A stretch of 64,000 nt of DNA, taken from NCBI RefSeq assembly GCF_017968885.1, contig NZ_CP072913.1:6550501-6614500 (forward strand), in the 5' to 3' direction. A program made the position numbers and the translations under genes. This document shows positions 9,171 through 16,653 of this stretch, one piece after another. The notes beneath the pieces are model-generated. The model had not been told where the DNA came from. It saw nothing but the letters and a program-made list of their open reading frames with translations, and did no database searches. How positions within the stretch are numbered: position 1 is the first letter of the stretch; each line of letters opens with the position of its first letter. Origin of the DNA: Pseudomonas sp. Tri1. GTDB taxonomy: Bacteria > Pseudomonadota > Gammaproteobacteria > Pseudomonadales > Pseudomonadaceae.

Positions 9171-10465
9171 TGGACTCTCACTACATCCGGGTTTGCGAGC
9201 AGGAAATTGATGTCGTTATTGTGTGGGATGCCCACATTGTCCATGACCGCTTCGCGCATACCACCGGGGTGGGTCAAGCCGCCAGGACGCCATAGCGGGT
9301 TCGCCCCATATTCGTTGCCGGTTGGCATGACCACCTTGGGGTTACTCAAGTCCATCATGTAGATCTCCTTGCCGGCCAGGCTGCCCGGGTCATAGCCCAG
9401 GGCTGACTCCAACAGTGAAACGTCGCCGGTCTTGTTGAATTCAGCCACCACACCATGCAAATCTGACTTTGCCATGACGTATTTATTAGGACTAAAGGTC
9501 TGGTACATGGGGTTGGCGATATCATCAGGCGTAAATAGAAACGCGCCGCCTTCATCCTGGAAGACTTTGAGATGCTTGTCGATATAGGACGCCTCAAGGT
9601 AATCGGCAGGATCCTTCGGGCGGCTGAACTTGGGCATCGAAGCGATATCGTCCGACGTATGGCCCGGTTTGAAGACCACCGAACGGGGCTTGGGCGCCGT
9701 ACCGATTTTCGCCATTTTCGGGCCCAGGCCCAAAAGCGCCATCCCCGCCACGCCCTGGAGCAGGTCCCGGTAGCCCGGGCCCAAGCGATCCCCCAAATCC
9801 CCCAGCAACGCCATGCCAGCCATCATCGCGCCGCCGATCACCACAAAACCGACTAAAGCGGCCACGCCGGCCATGGCCGCAAGAATCGCTGCGCCTCCCA
9901 TGGCCAATAATCCCAACGCCTCCAACCCAGTGTGCATCCAGCCTTCGAGATCCAGGACAAACGCCACCGACACCGTTGGCCCACCGATAAACGTATTGGG
10001 GCTGCCACTCTTGATGTGAGCGCCGCACACCATTTTGCTGTGCAGGCGCGCCGCCGGTTTGCCGTTGATGAAGACCGTGGCGCTGCCTTCGGCGATCAGC
10101 ACCGGAAAGGGCCAGATCGGATGGTTCATCGGCAGCCCGGTGCAGGAAGACGCAGTGTCTTCGCCCGCCCTCATGGCATTGAGGTTGTTGATGTAGACGT
10201 TGAAGCTGCCCATTATCAACGCCCCCGTGGTGGGCTCGGGCAGATTGAAAATGGTGGAAAGGCCCTTGACGATCTGGAACATCGACAAGCCGCCCGCCGC
10301 AATCGAGCCCGCCATGATGGCCAGCGCCACGCCGCCCGTGGCAACGGTGGCGGCAACGACCGCTGCGCCGATCAAGGCGCCGGCCACGGCACCGGCGACC
10401 ATCGCGGCCAACCCGAACCCATGGGCTATTTCGTCACCCAGACGTGCTGCTGCCTGTGCATCCAT
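9167..10465 (-). CDS. T6SS prePAAR/PAAR effector with unassigned C-terminal toxin domain
   Basis: A 432-residue effector. Residues about 3-14 (AQAAARLGDEIAH) fit the prePAAR motif, followed by hydrophobic segments (about 17-62), a PAAR domain (about 65-170; GLPMNHP, GKPAARLHSKMVCGAHI), a second hydrophobic region (about 185-245) and a C-terminal toxin of about 165 residues. This is the layout of Tse6-like effectors that need Eag chaperones and cross the target inner membrane. The toxin part carries YIDKHLKVFQDEGGAF, KYVMAKSDL and GNEYGANPLWRPGGL followed by HPGGMREAV; I recognise the pattern from polymorphic toxins but cannot assign an activity. The first 250 residues are almost identical to the effector at 11226-12608. 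The ATG is preceded by a weak Shine-Dalgarno sequence. Confidence 0.88.
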   Translation of the reverse strand: MDAQAAARLGDEIAHGFGLAAMVAGAVAGALIGAAVVAATVATGGVALAIMAGSIAAGGLSMFQIVKGLSTIFNLPEPTTGALIMGSFNVYINNLNAMRAGEDTASSCTGLPMNHPIWPFPVLIAEGSATVFINGKPAARLHSKMVCGAHIKSGSPNTFIGGPTVSVAFVLDLEGWMHTGLEALGLLAMGGAAILAAMAGVAALVGFVVIGGAMMAGMALLGDLGDRLGPGYRDLLQGVAGMALLGLGPKMAKIGTAPKPRSVVFKPGHTSDDIASMPKFSRPKDPADYLEASYIDKHLKVFQDEGGAFLFTPDDIANPMYQTFSPNKYVMAKSDLHGVVAEFNKTGDVSLLESALGYDPGSLAGKEIYMMDLSNPKVVMPTGNEYGANPLWRPGGLTHPGGMREAVMDNVGIPHNNDINFLLANPDVVRVQ

Positions 10466-10586
10466 TGCGAAAAATCCAACTTACTGGTGTGTATGACTGC
10501 ACAGGGGCGTTATCGATGCGGTCAGAGCGAACGCAGCGCCGGTCTTGCCGCGTTGTCCTTCAACGATCAGACGGCGGCGACATGAT

Positions 10587-11009
10587 TCATTGCTCTTGCA
10601 GGTAACGCAATGCCCGATGATATTTCGCGGCGCGCTCCAGGTCCTTGTCTCGCACGACGGGCAGCCGAGTGAGGTCAAGATTGTCGTGGATGTCCGCTAT
10701 TTTCACTTTGGTCGCCAGTGGATTGGGACGAATCCGGGCGATGAATTGTTCATAGGACTCGCCCTGGCGCTTGGTCAGGCAGTCGATAGCCGTTACCGCA
10801 ACCTCGGGAATACCAAGCCCGCGCAGCTCATCCAGCGTGACATCGCCGTCTTCGACCACATCATGCAACAGGCTGACCAGTTGCTCTTCAAGCCCGTCGA
10901 ACTTCATCATCAGGCGCAACGGGTGGAGGATGTAGGGCTTGCCGGCCTTATCCACCTGGCCCGCGTGGACCCTTGAAGCCAGGGCGATTGCAGCGTCCAG
11001 AATGCTCAT
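10587..11009 (-). CDS. Small alarmone hydrolase-like HD-domain protein (candidate enzymatic immunity)
   Basis: A 140-residue stand-alone HD hydrolase of the SpoT/MESH1 (small alarmone hydrolase) type. All expected metal and substrate motifs are visible: RVHAGQ near residue 13, GKPYILHP at 23-30, LLHDVVEDGDVT at 47-58 (HD and ED pairs) and KVKIADIHDN at 101-110. Such enzymes remove the 3' pyrophosphate from (p)ppGpp or related nucleotides. It follows a 76-residue gene with an ATGA overlap, and that gene overlaps the RelA/SpoT-like effector. I therefore infer that it protects the producer by degrading the effector's product. No regulatory ACT or TGS domain and no synthetase domain is present. 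Confidence 0.88.
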   Translation of the reverse strand: MSILDAAIALASRVHAGQVDKAGKPYILHPLRLMMKFDGLEEQLVSLLHDVVEDGDVTLDELRGLGIPEVAVTAIDCLTKRQGESYEQFIARIRPNPLATKVKIADIHDNLDLTRLPVVRDKDLERAAKYHRALRYLQEQ

Positions 11010-11236
11010 TGGCGATCAAAGCCCTTCTCGTATTGTTCTTTGGAAATCTCGCGACCATACAAGACGGCGTCGTTGTACAGCCTATTGTCCGCGGGAACCG
11101 ATTGTTCGCTTTCGGCAGCACCGTAAAATTTCCTGAATACGGTCCCGGTGCGATGGTCCCAACGGAAGGTGACCTCTTCGTAGTCGTAGTCCAGGAACAC
11201 ATCCCGACTGGCGAAGGCACTCAATTCAATTCCCAC
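11006..11236 (-). CDS. Small protein between alarmone-synthetase effector and hydrolase; candidate immunity
   Basis: An acidic, soluble protein of 76 residues if read from the GTG at 11236 (VGIELSAFASRDVFLDYDYE). That GTG overlaps the end of the effector and lies just after an AGGGGGA stretch; a TTG at 11224 is the alternative. The open frame runs further upstream to 11380, but that part reads through the effector's coding sequence and is probably not translated. Its 3' end overlaps the HD-hydrolase gene start (ATGA). I recognise no family. Its position makes it either the binding-type immunity protein or an accessory to the hydrolase. Confidence 0.68.
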   Translation of the reverse strand: MGIELSAFASRDVFLDYDYEEVTFRWDHRTGTVFRKFYGAAESEQSVPADNRLYNDAVLYGREISKEQYEKGFDRQ

Positions 11237-12608
11237 CGTTCCCCCTGACTGCGTCGTAATAGGCCTTGCTCTTGTCCGCGATAGCTTGCGCCTGCGGACT
11301 GGCCTTGTCCAAGACCCGGAAGTCTTCGTAATACTTGTGGCCCAGCCCGCCAGGGACCTGGGTTTTTGCGGCGACGGCATTATAGGTGTCGTCCCCCAGC
11401 AACACCCGAGCCAGCGACTCTGGCTCCTTGGCGTAAATCATTTCCGGTGAGTTGACCTGTATTTCTCCCGGTATTCCTGCACGGGTCTGCATCGTGGAAT
11501 TGACGCCGCTATAGCCCATTTCGTTAGCGGCACCGTCAATCACTTTCACGTTCGCGCCGCGCTTGCCGAGCTCTGCTGCAACAGAACTGATCTGGTCGGA
11601 TTCGACGATGATCGTATTCCTGGCCAGGTCCTTGATCCGGGTCGCATCCCCACCGTAGTCGTTGTCGATTTTCTCTCGGGCACGCGCCTCGGACTTGATC
11701 GGCGCCTTGGCAACCTTGCCCCCATACTGGGCGGCGATTTCATCGGCGACGGTATCGATTTCCGCTTTGGCGGCCGGGGCTTTTGCGTAGACCTCTTCGA
11801 AGGTCTTGGGAGCCTTGGGGGTGCTGGCTGGCTTGCCCAGTTTCGCCAACTTCGGCCCCATGCCCAGCAAGGCCATGCCCGCCACACCCTGCAATAAATC
11901 CCGGTAACCCGGCCCCAGGCGGTCGCCCAGGTCCCCCAGCAGGGCCATGCCTGCCATCGCGGCACCGCCAATGGCGACGGCTGCAGCAAGGGCGGCGGCG
12001 CCGGCCATGGCGGCCAATACCAGCGCAGCAGCCGCAGCCACGATTCCCAGTGCTTCCAGGCCGGTATGCAACCAGCCTTCAAGGTCGAGCACAAACGCCA
12101 CCGAAACCGTCGGCCCACCGATAAACGTATTGGGGCTGCCGCTCTTGATGTGAGCGCCGCACACCATTTTGCTGTGCAGGCGCGCCGCCGGTTTGCCGTT
12201 GATGAAGACCGTGGCGCTGCCTTCGGCGATCAGCACCGGAAAGGGCCAGATCGGATGGTTCATCGGCAGCCCGGTGCAGGAAGACGAAACGTCTTCGCCC
12301 GCCCTCATGGCATTGCGGTCGTTGATGTAGACATTGAAGCTGCCCATTATCAACGCACCCGTGGTGGGCTCGGGCAGATTGAAAATGGTGGAAAGGCCCT
12401 TGACGATCTGGAACATCGACAAGCCGCCGGCCGCAATCGAGCCCGCCATGATGGCCAGCGCCACGCCCCCCGTGGCGACGGTCGCGGCAACCACCGCAGC
12501 ACCGATCAAGGCACCGGCCACGGCACCGGCGACCATCGCGGCCAACCCGAACCCGTGGGCTATTTCGTCACCCAGACGTGCTGCGGCCTGTGCATCCATC
12601 GCGCGCAT
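11226..12608 (-). CDS. T6SS prePAAR/PAAR effector with RelA/SpoT-like nucleotide pyrophosphokinase toxin domain
   Basis: A 460-residue effector with prePAAR motif (AAARLGDEIAH), two hydrophobic regions (about 20-65 and 190-245) flanking a PAAR domain, and a C-terminal domain (about 285-455) resembling the RelA/SpoT synthetase fold. Visible hallmarks are a basic stretch followed by a Tyr-Gly (KSEARAREKIDNDYGGD), IKDLARNTIIV, GYSGVN near 365, and GEIQVNSPEMIYAKE near 381-395 with the EIQ glutamate typical of the catalytic site, then GGLGHKYYE. Relatives include toxSAS enzymes and the P. aeruginosa T6SS effector Tas1, which makes (p)ppApp. The exact nucleotide product here is unknown. The start could be the second in-frame ATG (12599), matching the paralogue. 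An Eag gene precedes it and candidate immunity genes follow. Confidence 0.9.
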   Translation of the reverse strand: MRAMDAQAAARLGDEIAHGFGLAAMVAGAVAGALIGAAVVAATVATGGVALAIMAGSIAAGGLSMFQIVKGLSTIFNLPEPTTGALIMGSFNVYINDRNAMRAGEDVSSSCTGLPMNHPIWPFPVLIAEGSATVFINGKPAARLHSKMVCGAHIKSGSPNTFIGGPTVSVAFVLDLEGWLHTGLEALGIVAAAAALVLAAMAGAAALAAAVAIGGAAMAGMALLGDLGDRLGPGYRDLLQGVAGMALLGMGPKLAKLGKPASTPKAPKTFEEVYAKAPAAKAEIDTVADEIAAQYGGKVAKAPIKSEARAREKIDNDYGGDATRIKDLARNTIIVESDQISSVAAELGKRGANVKVIDGAANEMGYSGVNSTMQTRAGIPGEIQVNSPEMIYAKEPESLARVLLGDDTYNAVAAKTQVPGGLGHKYYEDFRVLDKASPQAQAIADKSKAYYDAVRGNGGN

Positions 12609-12653
12609 CTACCTTACTGATGTGTATGACTGCTCAGTGGGACTTATCGATGC

Positions 12654-13088
12654 TCAGACGATTGGCGGCTGTGGCTTGAACGAATGCATCGCCAGCTTCC
12701 AGGCCGGCTCGTGGTAGGCGAAATCATTCGGTGTGGTGGTCAAGGTGGTGATCAGCACAGCGGGCTTACGCTCGATGAACACCTGGCGCAGCATCAGTTC
12801 ACGCCCCTCGCGTTGCCAGGTGTAATCCAGCAACGTGGTGGTGTGCCCTTGCAGTACGGTGTCCCAGCGCTGAACCAGCTTGAAGCCCGGCAGTTGCTGC
12901 TCCGCGCTTTTGAGTTGGCGGTCCACGTACTCGGCAAAGGGAGCGTCGCCCTGGGTCGCATCGCGACTGATCACGAAACTGGCTTCTTTAGCGGGACCAA
13001 CTGCTGGCAGCTTGAAAATATTGATGCTCTGATCCTGCCAGGTATCGGGGATCTCGAGATCGGCTTCTTGAATGCGGTAAGAGGTCAC
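12654..13088 (-). CDS. Eag-family (DcrB/DUF1795) T6SS effector chaperone
   Basis: A 144-residue DUF1795/DcrB-like protein without signal peptide (start GTG; TSYRIQEADLEIPDTWQDQ). Cytosolic members of this family next to PAAR effectors are Eag chaperones: they cover the N-terminal transmembrane segments and the prePAAR motif before loading onto VgrG. It sits 45 bases upstream of the RelA/SpoT-like effector, which has such segments, and likely also serves the second effector with the near-identical N-terminus. It is divergent from vgrG2, with a 248-base gap that must hold both promoters. It shares the DQSINIFKLP-type N-terminal motif with the second Eag protein at 15287. Confidence 0.88.
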   Translation of the reverse strand: MTSYRIQEADLEIPDTWQDQSINIFKLPAVGPAKEASFVISRDATQGDAPFAEYVDRQLKSAEQQLPGFKLVQRWDTVLQGHTTTLLDYTWQREGRELMLRQVFIERKPAVLITTLTTTPNDFAYHEPAWKLAMHSFKPQPPIV

Positions 13089-13336
13089 AGTAATCGCTTT
13101 CCATGGACGTGAGGTGACGCGCGAAGGAGCAGATATTCAAGTAATGCCTGGGAACAATCAAGAACCGGGTTCCTCTGCCCCAAGTAACGAACTACATTAT
13201 GCGATCAGCGTCACTACTCTGGCGATTTCATGCCGGTGCACGAGCGCTCAAAGGTCGCGATTGCTTGATCTTCAACGTCAAAAGCCGGCAATCTTGCGCA
13301 GCGTCAAATGGACTGCGGCAGTAATAAGGACAACCG

Positions 13337-15268
13337 ATGCTATTCAACCAAGCCTCACGCCTGGCCAAGATCACCAGCCCCCTCGGCCCCGAGGTTCTGT
13401 TGCTCAAGGACATGGGCGGCGGCGAAGAATTAGGAAGGCTGTTCAACTACGAGTTGCAGCTGCATTCGCTGGACAACGCCATCGACCTCAACCAGGTGCT
13501 CGGCAAACCCATGTGCGTGAGCCTGCAACTCGATGGCGGTGGCGAGCGTTATTTCCATGGCATCGTCGCCCGTTTCAGCCAGAACGTCGACCAGGGCCAG
13601 TTCGCCAGTTACCAGGCCACCCTGCGCCCGTGGCTGTGGCTGCTGACCCGCACCTCCGATTGCCGGATTTTCCAGAACCTGACCATCCCGCAGATCATCA
13701 AGCAGGTGTTCCGCGACCTCGGCTTCTCCGATTTCGAAGACGCCTTGAGCCACTCCTATCGCGAGTGGGAATACTGCGTGCAGTATCGCGAGACCAGCTT
13801 CGATTTCGTCAGCCGCCTGATGGAGCAGGAAGGCATCTACTACTTCTTCCGCCATGAGCAGGGTCGGCATGTGCTGGTGCTGGCCGACGCCTATGGCGCC
13901 CACACCACGGCCCCCGGCTACGGCTCGGTGCCCTACTACCCGAAGAACGAGCAGCAGCGCGAACGTGACCACATCCATGACTGGCACCTGGCCCAGGAAG
14001 TCCAGCCCGGCTCGCTGGAGCTCAACGACTACGACTTCCAGCGCCCCAGCGCACGCATCGACGTACGCTCGGCCATGCCGCGCCCACATACCGCCGGCGA
14101 CTATCCGCTGTACGACTACCCGGGCACCTACGTGCAGAGCCAGGATGGCGAACACTACGCCCGCACCCGCATCGAAGCCTTGCAGACCCAGCACGAACAG
14201 ATCGAGTTGGCCGGCAACGCCCGGGGCTTGGGTTCGGGGCACCTGTTCAGCCTCACCGGCTTCAGCCGCCAGGACCAGAACCGCGAATACCTGATCGTTG
14301 GCGCCCGCTACTACCTCTCCCAGGAAAGCGGTGAAACCGGCGGCGGCGCGCCGACGGCCCAGTTCGAAAGCAGCCTGACCTGCATCGACGCCCAGCAAAG
14401 CTATCGCCCGCTGGCGACCACCCACCGGCCTATCGTCAAAGGCCCGCAAACTGCATTGGTGGTGGGCCCCAAGGGCGAGGAAATCTGGACCGACCAATTC
14501 GGCCGGGTGAAGGTGCATTTCTATTGGGACCGGCACGACCAGTCCAACGAAAACAGCTCGTGCTGGATCCGCGTGTCGCAGGCATGGGCCGGCAAGAATT
14601 GGGGCTCGATGCAGATCCCGCGCATTGGTCAGGAAGTGATCGTCAGCTTTCTCGAAGGCGACCCGGACCGGCCAATCATTACCGGTCGCGTCTACAACGC
14701 CGAGCAGACCGTGCCCTATGACTTGCCCGCCAATGCCACCCAAAGCGGCATGAAAAGCCGTTCGAGCAAGGGCGGCACGCCGGCGAACTTCAACGAAATC
14801 CGCATGGAAGACAAAAAAGGCGCCGAGCAGTTGTACATCCACGCCGAGCGCAACCAGGACATCGTGGTCGAGGTGGATGAAAGCCATTCGGTGGGCCACG
14901 ACCGCAACAAGACCATCGGCCATAACGAAACGGTGACCATCGGCAACAATCGCCTGCGCATCGTCAAGCAGGAGGACATCCTCTCCGTTGGCCAGCGCAA
15001 GACTGACAGCATCAGCCAGAGCTACGTGATTGAAGTGGGCGAAAACCTGCGCCTGGTGTGCGGTGAAAGCATCCTGGAGCTCAACGCCAGCGGCCAGATC
15101 AACCTGAGCGGCGTGCAAATCAGCTTCTACGCCAGCGGCGATGCCGAGTTCAACACCGGCGGCGTGCTGCACCTGAACAACGGTGGCGGCCCTGGTGCCA
15201 CGCCGGACGGCCAAGGCGTCAAGGGCAGCATCGACGCCAACATCAGCGCCGCGTTCCCCAAGGGCTAA
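13337..15268 (+). CDS. vgrG: T6SS spike protein VgrG (second copy)
   Basis: A 643-residue VgrG with the same architecture as the copy at 6026-7966: gp27-like base, OB-fold domain near 385-470 and C-terminal needle. The first roughly 530 residues differ at only scattered positions. After HAERNQDI the sequences diverge, and this copy has a needle with NKTIGHNETVTIGNNRLRIV and a Gly-rich tail. The variable end is where PAAR proteins dock, so the two copies probably carry different cargo. An Eag gene follows after 18 bases, but no effector gene follows that. Confidence 0.96.
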   Translation: MLFNQASRLAKITSPLGPEVLLLKDMGGGEELGRLFNYELQLHSLDNAIDLNQVLGKPMCVSLQLDGGGERYFHGIVARFSQNVDQGQFASYQATLRPWLWLLTRTSDCRIFQNLTIPQIIKQVFRDLGFSDFEDALSHSYREWEYCVQYRETSFDFVSRLMEQEGIYYFFRHEQGRHVLVLADAYGAHTTAPGYGSVPYYPKNEQQRERDHIHDWHLAQEVQPGSLELNDYDFQRPSARIDVRSAMPRPHTAGDYPLYDYPGTYVQSQDGEHYARTRIEALQTQHEQIELAGNARGLGSGHLFSLTGFSRQDQNREYLIVGARYYLSQESGETGGGAPTAQFESSLTCIDAQQSYRPLATTHRPIVKGPQTALVVGPKGEEIWTDQFGRVKVHFYWDRHDQSNENSSCWIRVSQAWAGKNWGSMQIPRIGQEVIVSFLEGDPDRPIITGRVYNAEQTVPYDLPANATQSGMKSRSSKGGTPANFNEIRMEDKKGAEQLYIHAERNQDIVVEVDESHSVGHDRNKTIGHNETVTIGNNRLRIVKQEDILSVGQRKTDSISQSYVIEVGENLRLVCGESILELNASGQINLSGVQISFYASGDAEFNTGGVLHLNNGGGPGATPDGQGVKGSIDANISAAFPKG

Positions 15269-15286
15269 CTTCGAGATTTATGCGCC

Positions 15287-15721
15287 ATGACTTACCGCCT
15301 CAATGAATTCCAGCTCCAGTTGCCGCCAAGCGAGTTGCTGGACGCGACCATCAACATCCTCAAGTTCCCCGAACTGGGCACGTCCCTGATCATCAGCCGC
15401 AGCATGCTGGCCGAGGGCGAAACCCTGCAAAGCAACCTCGACGACCAACTCAAGCGCCTGGAAAAACAAGTCCAGGACCTGCGCTGCCAACCGGGCGCCA
15501 CCCTACGCGTGGGCGCCAACCAGGAAGTCGAGGCCATCGAACTGCGCAGCCAGTTCAACAAAGGCAATGAAAAGGTCTTCCAGTTCCAGCTGGCCCTGGT
15601 GCTGCCCGGCACTCGCAAGATGCTTGCCTTGAGCTACGTGAAAGCCGAGAAACTGGGTGATGCCGAAGCGGCGCATTGGGCGACGATCAAGGGTTCGCTG
15701 GTGTTCGACATCCCAGCCTGA
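15287..15721 (+). CDS. Second Eag-family (DcrB/DUF1795) chaperone
   Basis: A 144-residue DUF1795/DcrB-family protein (MTYRLNEFQLQLPPSELLDA, then TINILKFPELGTSLIISR) directly after vgrG2 and probably in the same transcript. As with the other copy, there is no signal peptide, so a cytosolic T6SS chaperone role fits better than the periplasmic DcrB role. The expected downstream prePAAR effector is missing: a REPIN and an orphan immunity-like gene follow. It may serve one of the minus-strand effectors, or a cargo that has been lost. Confidence 0.87.
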   Translation: MTYRLNEFQLQLPPSELLDATINILKFPELGTSLIISRSMLAEGETLQSNLDDQLKRLEKQVQDLRCQPGATLRVGANQEVEAIELRSQFNKGNEKVFQFQLALVLPGTRKMLALSYVKAEKLGDAEAAHWATIKGSLVFDIPA

Positions 15722-15731
15722 CACCCCAACC

Positions 15732-15822
15732 CTGTGGGAGCGAGCTTGCTCGCGATAGCGGTGGGTCAGCTTGCGGCGATGTTGAATGTGGCGCCGCCAT
15801 CGCGAGCAAGCTCGCTCCCACA
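15732..15822. repeat. REPIN: inverted pair of REP elements
   Basis: CTGTGGGAGCGAGCTTGCTC at the left and GCGAGCAAGCTCGCTCCCAC at the right flank a spacer of about 45 bases. It follows the second Eag gene, at the place where an effector gene would be expected. Confidence 0.9.
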
Positions 15823-16113
15823 GAGGATCGGCGGTGACCGGGATGCTGAGGGCATCACCGCTCCCACAAGGCAGATTGGCAGTGGTTGGGAAGTTGAAAA
15901 TGGGGGGAGGGGATGGAACGAAAAGTACCAGCCCTGGGTAAGATGTCCTGCCGGTTGCCTGAACAAACCGACGCGGATCAAACGCCAGAAATGGCATTCA
16001 TGAGCATGCCGTAACCCACAAGGACACAGATGCAATGGAGGGCATCACATTGCTTGAACACACGTTCCTCAGCCGCCCTCCCCGCCTGGCGATGCTCATG
16101 ATTGGGGATTTCG
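15823..16113. other. Non-coding gap between REPIN and SUKH gene
   Basis: I see no convincing gene in this stretch. It contains a purine-rich tract near 15901-15925 (GGGGGGAGGGGATGG type) and presumably the promoter of the SUKH gene. I looked for the 3' end of a deleted effector here and found no recognisable toxin motif in any frame. Confidence 0.5.
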
Positions 16114-16587
16114 ATGCTTGAAAACAAATTCTCAGATTACGAAAAGGCCATTACCCCAGCAGATCTGGACCATCTGGAATCCGTCATCGGCAAGAAGCTA
16201 CCGGCTCCCTTTCGGAACCATTACCTCAAGTACAACGGCGGCATGCCGGAACGGGCTTATTGGGTCAGCGAAGATTTTTTCGACCCCATCGAAGTCGCCT
16301 CTTTCAGGCCCATTGCGTACGGTGAGCCCACGCTGCTGTCCACCTATCAACTGATGCTGAAGAAACAAGTTCTTCCTGCACATCTCCTTCCTTTCGCGGA
16401 CGACCTGGGCGGCAATTTCTTTTGCTTGAACCTTGATTCGGGAGCCATCAGTTATTTCACGACTGACACTTTTGATAGTGACCTTAGTCCAGAAGAGAAT
16501 CAGGCCGAATCCGAGAAACCTATTTGCTCGAATGTCCTCCGCTTCGTTCAAGGGCTGATCGATGGGGAAGATTTGAACGAGGAATAA
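16114..16587 (+). CDS. SUKH (SMI1/KNR4) family protein, orphan immunity gene
   Basis: A 157-residue SMI1/KNR4 (SUKH-1) protein. The N-terminal ITPADLDHLESVIGKKLPAP, the FRNHYLKYNGG motif near 35-45 and the LLPFADDLGGNFFCLNL motif near 90-110 are diagnostic. SUKH proteins are immunity proteins for many nuclease and other polymorphic toxins. No toxin gene lies beside it, so it is either an orphan retained to resist neighbours or the leftover of a deleted vgrG2-Eag-effector module. The ATG at 16114 follows a GGGGA ribosome-binding site; an in-frame start at 16102 is less likely. Confidence 0.88.
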   Translation: MLENKFSDYEKAITPADLDHLESVIGKKLPAPFRNHYLKYNGGMPERAYWVSEDFFDPIEVASFRPIAYGEPTLLSTYQLMLKKQVLPAHLLPFADDLGGNFFCLNLDSGAISYFTTDTFDSDLSPEENQAESEKPICSNVLRFVQGLIDGEDLNEE

Positions 16588-16599
16588 TCAGCGAACGCC

Positions 16600-16631
16600 A
16601 CAAGAAACCCGGTGCCTTGCGTCGGGTTTGT
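16600..16631 (+). terminator. Rho-independent terminator after SUKH gene
   Basis: AAACCCGGTGCCTTGCGTCG followed by GGTTTGTTTT forms a G+C-rich stem with a T-rich tail, a few bases after the SUKH stop codon. Confidence 0.75.
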
Positions 16632-16653
16632 TTTAGCTCACAAACCTATCGCC

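Noticed and set aside
11237..11380. Upstream extension of the small immunity frame to 11380
   Set aside because: This part overlaps the effector's coding sequence in another frame and reads as Arg/Ser/Thr-rich shadow text; the GTG at 11236 fits the coupling better.
13430..15214. A 594-codon minus-strand open frame inside vgrG2
   Set aside because: Shadow of vgrG; the same kind of frame exists in vgrG1, as expected from identical sequence.
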